A stretch of DNA of 64,000 nucleotides. Source: Ustilago trichophora (lineage: Eukaryota > Basidiomycota > Ustilaginomycetes > Ustilaginales > Ustilaginaceae). The notes under the pieces were generated by a model. That model saw nothing but the letters and a program-made list of their open reading frames with translations, ran no database searches and was not told where the DNA came from. The stretch lies in NCBI GenBank assembly GCA_900323505.1, contig OOIN01000002.1:62001-126000 (forward strand), written 5' to 3'. A program made the translations under genes and the position numbers. Below, piece by piece: positions 20,163 to 30,404 of the stretch. Each line of letters opens with the position of its first letter. The first letter of the stretch is position 1.

Positions 20163-21261
20163 TGCACAAGTTCACATTTGAGTTGGGACGCTAGGCGAGG
20201 ATGCAGTGCATCACTTCGGTTAGAGCTGCTCTGGGCTGAGCAGGTGTCTGCGTCTGTGTTTGTGGTCATGTCGAAATGGATCAAAAGGCAACAACACACC
20301 TCTATTCCTGGTTTCGTGCAGTTTGTGTGCAAATCCTACGCCCAACTCGAAACACAAGATTTCAAGCACCGACCACAGGCACATACCGTACAGCTGATCC
20401 ACACTTCTACAGTAACTTACCGCACCTGCATACTTTTCCCCTTGCGCTTTCAACCGCTTGCGTGTCGGGCTCCCACCAGAGATCATTTTATGCTGGCTGT
20501 TAGGCGGCTCCACACTGGTTCAAGCTTATCCGACTGCCTTTATTTTTCTGCTTTGCTGTGACAGAGTTGACCCGGCGCAGTGGGGAGCGTGTACTATAGC
20601 AGACGCCGTTGGTGCGCCCCCACACAGAAGGTTGCAACGCAACTCGAGGATGGTCTGTCTCGCGCGAATGAGCTGCGAGACAGCGTCTGTTGAGCGAGTG
20701 GGGGTAGCAGCAAAAACCTTTCACTTGCTCCTCCTTCCTTCATCTCTCCTCACTGCGCTCTCTTTTGCTGCGCTTTCCCCAAGCTCGCTAATCGTTTTCC
20801 CCACCCTGTATTTCCCTCCCTTCTCTCTTCATCTTTGTATGTTCTGTCCCGCTGCGCTCGACCGAACCCCCCTCACGGCGGGTCCGGGAGCCTTGGGTCC
20901 TAGGAGTACGCTCTCACTTTCGCCGCAATCATATGCTTCTATGCTCTCTCCCTCTGCTGGCATCGCTGCCTCTCAACACCCGCTTGCAACAGATTTCGGC
21001 GTGCAGTGGTGGTGCCTTGGAACGGGGAGCGGCTTGACACGAAATGAAGCGGATAGCGAGGTTCAAAACTGGTTTGCCTAGGCACAGGACCTACTGTACT
21101 CTCTGACCTACAGTATACAGTAATTACCTTTTTCCTTTCTTGCATCTTGACACGGCGGAGAATCAGCTTTCGCGCTATGACACCACGCAGTTGTCGTCCG
21201 TCTGTTATGATGCAGAGAACAACGCCAGGAAAATGAATTGACGGCCAATGCGACATGGTTT

Positions 21262-21263
<2 letters not shown>

Positions 21264-21300
<37 letters not shown>
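21264..21300 (+). repeat. Poly(T) tract, 37 nt
   Basis: Uninterrupted run of T, flanked by TTTCC on the left and CCTCATGG on the right. It lies in gene-poor DNA. It could be a poly(A) tail remnant of a retroposed transcript on the minus strand or simple slippage; length may be affected by sequencing. Confidence 0.9.
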
Positions 21301-22359
21301 CCTCATGGAGACGACAGCGAAAACGCTGTAGGTGATGCAGTTAAGGAAGGATGGTTTGGTTGGAAAAGTCTATACAGAAGACTTCCCTCGAACCGGAGCT
21401 GCAAATTCCTGCATTCCTCACGAAATCGCGTCGCTTTTGGAAGACATCCAACATCTCTCCTCCTCTCTTCGTTTCCCTGTCCCTTTTTCTCTTCCCCCCG
21501 GGGTGCTACTGTGCAGTGGTGAACGTCGCTAATTTATCTTTGGCTCCTGCTGCAGGTCGATGGGTGTGTTGGTGAATGTGCAGCTGTCAACAAACGGACA
21601 GGAAGGTTGTTTGCGGGACGGGAAAACAGCAGCATGCGAACAACACAAGTCTTGGCATCATCCCATTTGCTCGCCCGACGGGTCCTTGCTCCAACCCCGC
21701 AGGCATCAGCAGGCTTGCTTCCGTAGGCCAAGCACGCACTGCCGTCTACTGTACACTCCAGACTGCACAATCTTTCCTCCAGCTACATGACTCGGAGCGC
21801 CTGGTGGTGATCGCGTGAAGTGTCTGTCGATCATCAAACGTAGAACGCGTGAGTGTACGGCATGGTGCGATGTTCTTGGCTGAGGTTCAGGCGAAAAGAA
21901 GGGAGAAACTCGCTCGCATCGCCTGCTGCAGCCGAACATGTACATCGTAGATCTGGGGCACCAGAGCCGCTTGACAACGCTCGCTTCAGGGCGGCTCTTT
22001 CGTGCGAAGCGACTCGGGATCGGGTAGATCATTCTCATCTTTCCCCGATCGATCGCTTAGATGGGTCCCGCAACTTTCGGACAATGCCCAGGCCTCAGCA
22101 GCAGTTTCAGAACCCAGACAAGACGAGTTTGAGACGTGGTATGAAGTTAGGAGTCGATTGAGATCAGGTATGCTACACATATAAGCAATAAAAAGAGGGC
22201 CAAACTTATCAAAGAAGTAGAGCCGTCTCTTGCAAAAAAAGCTATGTACAGTGGAAGGCGAAGAATCATAAAGTGGGGAAGACAACGCCAGATGGAATCA
22301 AATTCAATCGCAAGCGTTGATTTTCTCAACCCACTGTGGTGATACGATGGAGTCGTCGC

Positions 22360-22785
22360 TCAGACATTGGCTGTCTCAGCACCCTTCCTCTCGTCCCTAG
22401 GCACGTAAGCCGGAGGAGGAGGGCCAGGAGGAGGAGCGTAAAGTGCCGCATCGTCGTTGTTCGCGGGTGGTGCACCGGGAGGTGGACCATATGCTTGGCC
22501 GGTCGAGCCCTGCTGCTGGCCATATGGGCTTGCTTGCGACGCATACCCGTTGTTGTAGCCCTGATAGTAATTTGTCGGTTGATTGTTCTGGTACGACATA
22601 GGGATCGTTTGAGCGGGTTGCTGGGTGAATCGTCTCCTGCGGCGGCGGGCAGTAATAGAGAAGACAATGATGATCAAAATGATCGCCACAGCAATGGCAA
22701 CACCGATGCCGATTCGCGAGCCATAGCCGAGTCCACCACTTCTGCAGGGGTAGTAACTTGTGTAACCGTTGCAGTAGTATACCAT
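22360..22785 (-). CDS. Small single-pass membrane protein with PY motif, RCR-like
   Basis: 141 residues. A short cysteine/tyrosine-rich lumenal N-terminus (MVYYCNGYTSYYPC) precedes one strong transmembrane helix (about residues 23-45, GIGVAIAVAIILIIIVF), then a basic RRRRRRF stop-transfer. The cytosolic tail is rich in Gln, Asn, Tyr, Gly and Pro and ends with PPGPPPPAYVPRDE, containing a PPAY motif of the kind bound by WW domains of Rsp5/Nedd4 ubiquitin ligases. This layout is that of yeast RCR1/RCR2 (chitin deposition and permease sorting), but similarity is in layout rather than in many identical residues. First ATG used. Confidence 0.6.
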   Translation of the reverse strand: MVYYCNGYTSYYPCRSGGLGYGSRIGIGVAIAVAIILIIIVFSITARRRRRRFTQQPAQTIPMSYQNNQPTNYYQGYNNGYASQASPYGQQQGSTGQAYGPPPGAPPANNDDAALYAPPPGPPPPAYVPRDERKGAETANV

Positions 22786-23830
22786 CGTGCTAGCGTAGGG
22801 CTGTACAGACAGCGAAGAATATGCTTTGAAATTCTGTGGGAAAGAGAGGATGCCTCGGTGGGCTTTATTCCGTCAAAGCTGTCGAAGCGGTTGCGGTCGT
22901 TGCAGATGTTCTTGAAGATGTCGTGAGTAAATGAAGCGGTCGTATAGGCTGAAATGAAGTTGCGTAGTGGCGGAGGTATAGGATACTTGTGGAAATGATG
23001 GTGGAGAAAGAAGGATGAGTTGTGACGAACGTTCTTTGATCTTGTACTGTACAACCTCGTTCATTTGTGCAAAAGAGCTGAGTGCGCAGTTGGCCAGCTA
23101 TGGCCAAGACAAGCAGGAGAAAGTCTCAACTGCTCGGGCTCTTCTGCTGTGTGGCCATTCTTTTGGCTCAGCTGCTTGGCGCTGCAGGGTCGGCTTGTCC
23201 ACTTTAAAGAGTGGAGGTTGAGAACGGCGAAATTGGACTATCAAAGCTTCGCCACTGTATCAAGCCGACAAAAAAAAAAAAAAAAAAAAAAAAAAAGCGC
23301 CAAGCTCCTCAACCTGCAGCTCTTCTCGTCTCACTTTGAATTCCTCTGTGTTCCTAAGCCCTCGAAAGAGCGAGGCGGTGCTCGGCAGCTCAGCCTCAAA
23401 TTTGGAGAAAAAATAGAAAAGAAATAAAAGATTAGCCAATTCCCTCTCAGGCTACAAAAAAGAACTAGCGACGTCATGACGGCATTTCACAGCACAGTCA
23501 GTGGTCTCTGCCGGTTTTGTTCAGCTTCTCTTTCAGCACAACTTACGCCGCCCCGCTCATCACATCACGTTGACGTTTGACATTTCGTTTCAGGTTCGGT
23601 AGGACCCTTTGGGCGCAATTGTGCCAAAAGACTGACTTTGGACGGGCTTCCAGGAGGCACACTTCACTGGGGAATTACCACGTCAAGCTGCGTTCTGTGG
23701 TCATGGTCCTCCCAATGTTCTCAGAGACTGATAGTAGAAAATATGCAGATTTTGACGGTGCGAGGGAATCGAATTAGCACGTGTGACATTGATAGAGGGT
23801 TCTGTGTTTGGAGCAACTGACTGCATGCGA
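22786..23830. other. Intergenic region with poly(A) tract
   Basis: 1.0 kb upstream of the small membrane protein and downstream of the lactone oxidase. It contains a TGTACTGTACA palindrome (23043-23053) and an A27 tract at 23270-23296. No gene recognised. Confidence 0.5.
23270..23296 (+). repeat. Poly(A) tract, 27 nt
   Basis: Uninterrupted A run between two gene-free flanks; preceded by CAAGCCGAC and followed by GCGCC. Confidence 0.9.
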
Positions 23831-25903
23831 TCACATGCGACTCTTGAACACGCGCGTATCGACACCGTCTCCAATTCTTCCTAGCAGATGACGTCCAACG
23901 TACGGGTTGACAAATACCTCGTCTGGATCGTAGCGCTGTCGGGTGGCGAGGAAATCGTTCCAGTGCGGGTACAGCTGCGACAGCTCCGTTGGCGAGCAAG
24001 AGTGCGCCTTGGCCCAGTGAGGACGTCCCGAGTAGTGTCGCATAAGTGCTTCGAACTTGGCAAATAGCTGTCGATAGCGCACGGGCTTGTTGTATGGACG
24101 GTACTGCACGATACCAATGTAGCACGTCTTGCGACCCTGCGAGTGGCTGAGCCAGATGCCGTCTGCGTCGGTGAATCGGATTTCGACAGGAAAGTGAATA
24201 CGATCGCCGTCGGACGCCGCTTCCTCTTCGTCGAGCCAGTCGCGCATGGCTCGGATGGCAGCAGCGGCACGATTGAAGGGAATGGCCCATTCATCGGTGT
24301 ACTGCGGGAAGAGGCAGTCCATGTTGAAGATGCGGTCCGATCGGCCGACTTCCGACCAGACTGGGTTGCCAGGCGAAAGCGGGCGGGGTGCAGGAGAGTC
24401 TCGAGCAAAGGCGGTGAAGTTGCCGGCTGGGATGCTTTCTTGTAGGAACGAGAGAGAAGGCTCTCCTTCGGTCGATGCACCTACGCCTCCGCTGTGTGCA
24501 AACGACTGACCAATGTCGCGAATCAAACGCTGCTCCTGCTCGTCTCGTGTCTCGCTGGCTGCTTCCATCGCCTCGGGCTCGGCAGCGGGTGCTTCGGTCG
24601 TTGCGCCGATTTGGTTCCTCTGAGAAGAAGCTGTCTGCGTAGAGCTTGAGTCGGGCAAAGCTGGGTGGGTCAAAGCGTGAATCCATCGAACAGCCGTAGG
24701 CGACCACTGCCTGTTGAATCGTGATGTGTACAGCAGGAATTCAGTGAGGCGATGACCGATCAACGAGGCCTTGATCCGCTCCGAAAGCGTCTTTGCAGGC
24801 GAAATGGCTTCTGTGGTGCGGTTCGCCCGCAGCATAGTGATCCGCTTGACCTGAGGGAACCACATGAGCCTGACATGCTGCGCTGATGCCACGACCTGCT
24901 CCAGAGCGAGCTGAGCCTGCCTCGTTTCCTCATCGTCTTCCGGGTCCGCTCGAGAGAGCTGGTCCGCATCGCGATTTGCGCTTGCTGCAATGGGATGGAT
25001 CTCGGAAGCGTTGGTAGATCGGTAGGTGGGGCGGTAGTTGTCCGAACACGAGGGCAAACGCTTGTTCTTGCTCAGAAGGCCGCCGATAGCCGCGCCTGGA
25101 TTGACATGAGAGCTTCTTGGCACGGCAGGAAAGCCGGTTTTGGAGCCAAAGAGCGAGTCAAACGTGAGCTCTTCCGAGTACTGTTTGAGATTGAATGCGT
25201 CCTGCACACGCAAGGTGACAGAGGTAATGAGACCGGTCGAGCCGAGACCGCAGAGAGTAGCGTTGAACAACTCCGTATGCTGCTCCCGGCTACATGTCAA
25301 GTGCTGCGTTCCTTGCGGCAGCGGGCAGAGAATGGTGAGCTGGGACACGTAGGATGAAACGACAGGGAAGAGGATGCCGGTTCCGTGTGTAGCGGTGGAA
25401 ATGAGACCAGCGATGGTCTGTTCCGAGATGGATCCTACATTGCACATGGCAAGTCGAGGCTGCGCCGAATCAAGCGCCTCGTGGATGTCCGAGATGTAGG
25501 TGCCTGCCAACGCAGTAATTGTATAGTCGCAGTGGTTGAGGTTTACAACGCCATTGAGACCCGCCATGCGTACGGCCCAGCCTGTTGTGAACGGCAGATC
25601 ACTCGGGCTGTGGGCACGACCGATGGCACGAAGCCTAACGCCCTGACGCCGAGCCAGCTCGACAATCGCTGCACAGTGGGTTACTGTGGTGGGAGCAAAG
25701 ACTCTCGCCGGAGTGCTTACGAAGGATTTGCCCCAGTTCTGGAATTTGGCATTTGGCGAGCTAGACGGCACCACGATGTTTTGGACCAGCTTCTCGAGCT
25801 CAGCCGTGGAGCTTTGGAGAACGGCTGCATCCACAAACGTCGACGCTTGTTGTGTAGTCGTCACCTCTGGAGTCGAGAGCGTTACTTTGGATGTGGAAGC
25901 CAT
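23831..25903 (-). CDS. ALO1: D-arabinono-1,4-lactone oxidase-like flavoprotein
   Basis: FAD-dependent sugar-lactone oxidase of the VAO family, the last step of D-erythroascorbate synthesis in fungi. In the N-terminal FAD domain, RAIGRAHSPSDLP (H98) aligns with the GxGHSP segment whose His binds FAD covalently in ALO1. Next come NVGSISEQTIAGLISTATHGTG and a substrate-side C-terminal domain closing with YSGRPHWAKAHSC..ELSQLYPHWNDFLATRQRYDPDEVFVNPYVGRHLLG, with the HWAK motif typical of the family. At 690 residues it is about 160 longer than yeast ALO1 (526); most of the excess sits between about residues 270 and 490 and is polar, Ala/Ser/Glu-rich. No intron needed. A related lactone or polyol substrate is possible. 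Confidence 0.87.
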   Translation of the reverse strand: MASTSKVTLSTPEVTTTQQASTFVDAAVLQSSTAELEKLVQNIVVPSSSPNAKFQNWGKSFVSTPARVFAPTTVTHCAAIVELARRQGVRLRAIGRAHSPSDLPFTTGWAVRMAGLNGVVNLNHCDYTITALAGTYISDIHEALDSAQPRLAMCNVGSISEQTIAGLISTATHGTGILFPVVSSYVSQLTILCPLPQGTQHLTCSREQHTELFNATLCGLGSTGLITSVTLRVQDAFNLKQYSEELTFDSLFGSKTGFPAVPRSSHVNPGAAIGGLLSKNKRLPSCSDNYRPTYRSTNASEIHPIAASANRDADQLSRADPEDDEETRQAQLALEQVVASAQHVRLMWFPQVKRITMLRANRTTEAISPAKTLSERIKASLIGHRLTEFLLYTSRFNRQWSPTAVRWIHALTHPALPDSSSTQTASSQRNQIGATTEAPAAEPEAMEAASETRDEQEQRLIRDIGQSFAHSGGVGASTEGEPSLSFLQESIPAGNFTAFARDSPAPRPLSPGNPVWSEVGRSDRIFNMDCLFPQYTDEWAIPFNRAAAAIRAMRDWLDEEEAASDGDRIHFPVEIRFTDADGIWLSHSQGRKTCYIGIVQYRPYNKPVRYRQLFAKFEALMRHYSGRPHWAKAHSCSPTELSQLYPHWNDFLATRQRYDPDEVFVNPYVGRHLLGRIGDGVDTRVFKSRM

Positions 25904-27205
25904 CTTGGATTGTGTTGCTGATGCTCGAATTCAATCCAGGATGTATGGTGTTGGGGAGGGAAGAAGCCTTTTCTGTGAATCGGCAAGGATGACCAGCAAC
26001 AGATTTATGCCTCTGGCTCTTGAATGCCTTAGATGAGGGTGAAAAGCCAAGGTTTAAAGCCAAGCAGTCAAGACGAAAGAGGATGAATGGAGCGGTTGGA
26101 AGAGTGTCGTCCGCGGTGTCAGAGGGTAAGTCGATGGATGAAACAAACTCAACTCTTGCTGTGCTCACTCAACCTGGACCCGTCTCACAGAACTCAGCCC
26201 GCATAGTTGCACAGTGCGCCGGCTGGGTGTGCGTGCACAGCTTACGAGATTGCTTCCTCTCTGCTCTGGCCTTGGTTTGCCTTTGCCTTACCGAAATAGG
26301 CCCGCGGATCACGAAAAATTCCATCAACCTAGGCCATAAAGCAGCCTCGAACAGGGTCCGGCAATTCTACATCATCCTTTTCGCAAAGGAGAATTTCGGG
26401 TCGGAGCACACGGCTGATATAAATAGAAATCCAAAGCGCAAGAGCAGTGTAATAGAATTGGAGAGGTGGAGGCCTCGCAATGCTGGAAATCGATTTGTGA
26501 TTTCCGCACCAGCCAGATCTTCTTGCATCGATGCATCGCGATATTTTCTTCCTTTTCCGTTTGCCTTTGCACATGAAATTGATCGCCTCTCGACGCGAAT
26601 CTCTTATCATTTTCCACAGATCAAACAAACAGAAGAGGCACAAGACAGACCACTTTCCTTTGCTTTACCGCCAACCACAATCCAAACACGCGTCGCCTCT
26701 TTTTCTGTCACTCTCCCGCTGTCCCAAATTAGGTCTCAGCTCGAGTGCGCTTACACAAGCCGCGATCTTCTCTCCTCGCAGTAAACGAGATCAGCGTGCA
26801 CAGCTCCTCTCATAACATTACTACTGATTTGTCTCTTCTTGTTCTCGGCTCCCTCTCACCTCAGGGCTATCTGTTGGCGTCCGTGATTTTGGCACTGACC
26901 CCTTTCATCGAAACAAAGGCACACAATAGAAAATTGAAACGGCGAAAGAGGTCAAGGCTTTGATGGAGTAAGGAGGCAGCTACGATGCAGGATCACGCAA
27001 TTTGCAGATTGACATCGCAGCGGCCTGTCCGGCTTCCGCGGGAACGTGCGCTATTCTTTCATCTCGTATCGGGCCTACTTAGATTCCCGATCTAAAACAT
27101 GTCAAACATGGCAAACCATTTCTCACCCACGACAGTCACTGCCAGCTTAAGCTGCACTCGAATGGATTGTCAAAATTGCTAACAGGTAGGTCTGCTGGTC
27201 TGATC
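25904..27205. other. Intergenic region, 1.3 kb
   Basis: Promoter side of the lactone oxidase gene and downstream side of the methyltransferase. An open frame runs 26020-26784 (+) but its translation shows no motif, and its composition matches non-coding DNA. Nothing else recognised. Confidence 0.45.
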
Positions 27206-28591
27206 TCAAGGTAGCACCGCTGTAATGATTCCGTGGCGCGAGCGCGGCTGGATGATGCTCTCGACCTTCAAGCCGGCCTTTTCGACAAGCGTCTTGAACT
27301 CGGTCGGCGTGCGCTCGGTAGCGTTCAGACCGACGTTGACCTCCTGATCAACACGTTGGATCCAGTTGCCCACCACGCCACCTGATCTATACAGCGGGTA
27401 CGGTGTCTCTCCGCGCTGCTTGACCAAATCCTGCCCACCGTCCTTCTGCCCAGCCACCACAGCGGGCTGAATGAGCGTGTCTATAATGACTAGCTTGGAG
27501 TCCTGCTGCATCTGCACCTTGATGTTGTCAAAAATCTTGAGTACCAGTTCGTCTGGCCAGTCGTGAACTATCATTCGCAACATATAAACCGTCTTTGGCC
27601 CCGACCACTTGACCTCTTGGAAAAAGTCGGCGGCCTCGAACTGAACTCGACCCGAAGCAACGGCGTCCGGCATGATCTTTTCAAATCTATCTCTTGCTCG
27701 AGCGACCACTTCGGGTCGATCCTGAATCAACCCGTTCAAATTAGAATACTCTTGCAGCAGCGCCGATGTCAGTCCGTCAATCCCGCCTCCGACATCCACG
27801 CAAATCGTGCCCTCGGGGAATTCAGACCAGGGATAGTCAAACAGGCACCCTTCCACGGATCCGCGGTTGCAAGCCTGCATGGCCACACCAAATCTCTCCC
27901 CAATCTCAGGCAAGTGCTCTTGGAAGAGCTCAAACGCATCCCTTACCTTGTGCTGCACACTGAATGCGTGTAGAAAGGCCGTGTTTGCGGGACTAAAATC
28001 GTCCCTGTACTCGGGTTTGAGCCAGACGTCGGGAACGCTGGGTACCACTCGAGGCTCCATCCACGTAGCGTATTGTACGAATTCTTTGACATCGCACTCC
28101 TCGAGAAGATGGAGCGAGGTGCGATTGCTGGCAAAGTACCCTTCGGATGTCTCTCGGAAGATGTGGCTGTTGGCAAGCGGACGCAGCACTTTGGAGACTC
28201 GAGTAGGATGCAGTCCCACCTTGGCACCGATGTCGTCGACAGAGACTGGCTTGCCTGACGATCCGCCCAGCTCCTTGATCACGTCTGCAAGGTTCAAGCT
28301 CGTCGCCATCTGCAGTGAGAGCGCTTTATACGTGCACATGGCCTCGCCCATTAAATAGTCCGAGGGATGCTGGATCAGTGTTGCCATCATATCGAGCGCA
28401 CTGGCGAGATTGCGAGTCGTCACCCAGAGATCTTTGTCCGAGATGTGATTGTTCACGTCCATGACCGGGTGTAGCCGAGCTTCGTTGAGAAAGGGCTCCG
28501 GGGTGTTGCTCTCTTTTAGAAGCGAATCATACTTGTCAAGATGGGTGTGGATGAGCTCTTTGAGCGCTTGGAACTCTGAAAGTTGCGTCAT
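27206..28591 (-). CDS. SAM-dependent O-methyltransferase (COMT-like, fungal secondary-metabolism type)
   Basis: Predicted to methylate a hydroxyl on a phenolic or polyketide substrate with S-adenosylmethionine. The 461-residue protein has an N-terminal winged-helix dimerisation region (MATSLNLADVIKELGGS...VSVDDIGAKVGLHPTRVSKVLRPLANSHIF) and a C-terminal Rossmann domain. SAM motif I is GTICVDVGGGIDGLTSALL, followed by acidic/aromatic motifs QDRPEVV and FEAADFF; the catalytic-base region is MLRMIVHDWPDELVLKIFDNI with the invariant His before D-W. Start is the ATG at 28589-28591; a GTG upstream in frame is not used. The closest described group is the sterigmatocystin/aflatoxin-type O-methyltransferases, but no PKS or NRPS is near. 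Confidence 0.85.
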   Translation of the reverse strand: MTQLSEFQALKELIHTHLDKYDSLLKESNTPEPFLNEARLHPVMDVNNHISDKDLWVTTRNLASALDMMATLIQHPSDYLMGEAMCTYKALSLQMATSLNLADVIKELGGSSGKPVSVDDIGAKVGLHPTRVSKVLRPLANSHIFRETSEGYFASNRTSLHLLEECDVKEFVQYATWMEPRVVPSVPDVWLKPEYRDDFSPANTAFLHAFSVQHKVRDAFELFQEHLPEIGERFGVAMQACNRGSVEGCLFDYPWSEFPEGTICVDVGGGIDGLTSALLQEYSNLNGLIQDRPEVVARARDRFEKIMPDAVASGRVQFEAADFFQEVKWSGPKTVYMLRMIVHDWPDELVLKIFDNIKVQMQQDSKLVIIDTLIQPAVVAGQKDGGQDLVKQRGETPYPLYRSGGVVGNWIQRVDQEVNVGLNATERTPTEFKTLVEKAGLKVESIIQPRSRHGIITAVLP

Positions 28592-29186
28592 CGTGTACAG
28601 CACAAGGCAGGTTGGATAGGTCTGTTGAAGAAACTCTCTAAGATCTCCAAGACTTGATACTTATATGTGACGGACAGATACAGTACTGTACTGTAGTACA
28701 GACAAGGTAAGTGTAGGGGGCACAGGATGCTTCTACTCGACCTTTTCGAAGAGTACCTGGAACGCGCGGGCCAATCAGTTTCACCCAGGCCGAAGCAGGG
28801 GCTCCTCTCAAGTCATGCGGAGCATATGGCACAGCCCTGTAGCAGCCATTGGAAAGATCTCATTATACGGAACGTCATCGGCGAGCTAGTACTGTAGCGT
28901 CACAAGATCATTTTTAGCTCAAAATGCCATCAGGCTATCGGACACTATTCCCTCACCTCGCCTATTAGGGCGGGATCATGCCAAAAAGAACCCTGGCTTC
29001 GACCCCGGATTTCAGATCCCGGCGCTTGACAGATAGACTACGATGTCAAGTGGCGCATTTCGCAGTTCCTCGGGCCGCGGCAGAGGTAACTCTTCTTGCA
29101 CAACAAATAAATCTCCATTTTTGGACGCTGTTGGAAGAGCCTTTAAGCTCTCCGTAATTGCTAATATTTTCCCCGAGACCGCACAT
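28592..29186. other. Promoter of the O-methyltransferase gene
   Basis: 595 bp. The palindrome-type CAGTACTGTACTGTAGTAC lies at 28681-28699, about 90 bp upstream of the methyltransferase ATG, with AGTACTGTAG again near 28889. No gene in it. Confidence 0.45.
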
Positions 29187-29852
29187 TCAAGCGAAGCCGC
29201 CTTCTTTGAGCTTGTTGCCGATCGACCACACTGCCGCAGTGTATCCGAAGGTGCCAAGTCCCACAATGACGCCGTTGGCAATGTCGGACAGATACGAGTG
29301 ATGGCGGAACGGTTCCCTTGCGTGGATGTTTGAGATCTGCACCACGAATACGAGTATCAAGAAATCAGAACTTGAGTATTTTAGCCTTAAATCCGAGGTA
29401 TAAGGTACGATGTTGAAGGTGAACTTACGTGTACTTCGATGAATGGCACCTTGATCCCTGACAGCGCATCTCTCAGTGCCACGCTAGTGTGGGTGTAAGC
29501 TCCTGCATTGATGATGATCGCCGTGGTTCCATCTGTGCGGGCAGCGTGGATGCGATCCAAGAGGGCACCTTCATGGTTAGATTGGAAGCCTTCAAAGTCG
29601 AATCCGAGCTCAGAGCATTGTGCGCGAGCCTTGTTTTCAATGTCGGATAGTGTTTCACTGCCGTACCTGTCGTCGGCGTTACAGAGAACGATGGGCGCAA
29701 AGACTGTTTAATACGGTGATCTCATCCCAGTGTACGAACTAGCTCGGAGCGATCTGTACTTACTTATCCGGCTCTCGTGTACCGAGAAGATTCAAGTTGG
29801 GTCCGTTGATAAGCAAAATGCTTGGTCTGCTAGATGTGCTTGTGGAAGTCAT
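29187..29852 (-). CDS. Type II 3-dehydroquinate dehydratase, three exons
   Basis: Dehydrates 3-dehydroquinate to 3-dehydroshikimate; in fungi the separate type II enzyme serves quinate catabolism (QUTE/QA-2 role), while the shikimate pathway uses the AROM protein. Exons on the minus strand: 29764-29852, 29429-29666 and 29187-29336, introns of 97 and 92 nt with GTAAGT donors and CAG acceptors; total 158 residues, normal for the family. The joins restore [15 protein letters not shown] (R26, catalytic Y31), [55 protein letters not shown] (H114, R116, R120) and [18 protein letters not shown]. All active-site residues expected are present. It lies between the methyltransferase and a secreted protein on the same strand. 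No quinate dehydrogenase or regulator is seen nearby. Confidence 0.92.
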
Positions 29853-30404
29853 TATGTCGTTGTCTCGCTGTTATCGCTGTGTCGGTAGCGTTCTACTACG
29901 CTCAGGGAATATGGTGATGATGTGGTGGTTTTCGTCATACCAGGGAGAAACTCTTTCTCACTTCTTCGCAACCCAGCATTCGGTCGATTTCTCAATGCCA
30001 TTGCTGCAGACACCGCATGAATCGCACCGCATGGTTACACAAAGGCGGGGTGAGGGATCTTGGGGTTGTCCGGAAGAAAGAACTTGCGGGGGAAAAGGAT
30101 GTCCCTCTGACAACTCCGCTGAAAATAACCGAGCGAATAAAAGTATAGCCGTCCGTATCCGCTTTTCGGTGTGGACCCTGACGATCGGCAAAAAATGGCT
30201 TTCCCCACAATCTTCTCCGCGCTCAAGAAAGAATTCCAATTCACGCCGAGTCTGATCGTGTGTGTGTTAGGCAGCTAGTTATTGAGCAGCAAGGAGAGCT
30301 TACATAGAGAGAGAGGACAAGAATTAGGGACCAGTGAGGGATGTGTCTATAGCAGAAGCTTGAAGAAGAACAGGTCGCCTCATTCAAAGGAGCACGGGAC
30401 ACGT
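29853..30404. other. Promoter of the dehydroquinase gene
   Basis: 552 bp without a credible ORF. No palindrome of the TACTGTAC type was seen here. Nothing further recognised. Confidence 0.4.

Larger units (their letters stand above)
19019..22359. other. Gene-poor stretch, 3.3 kb, with simple repeats
   Basis: No ORF here shows a family signature; the longest (20458-21081 +) is compositionally odd and lacks motif support. The stretch carries (GAT)n-like and GAG-rich text near 19215-19400, an AGCAGT tract near 19602-19630, a CT-rich run near 19872-19890, several TACTGTACAGTA palindromes (19935-19954, 20140-20162, 21091-21120) and a 37-nt poly(T). It holds the promoter of the SUR7/PalI gene on its left. 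Confidence 0.5.

Noticed and set aside
20458..21081. 207-codon ORF on the plus strand in the gene-poor stretch
   Set aside because: Begins and ends without family motifs, crosses low-complexity text, and starts with a GTG-type or weak start rather than in a promoter context.
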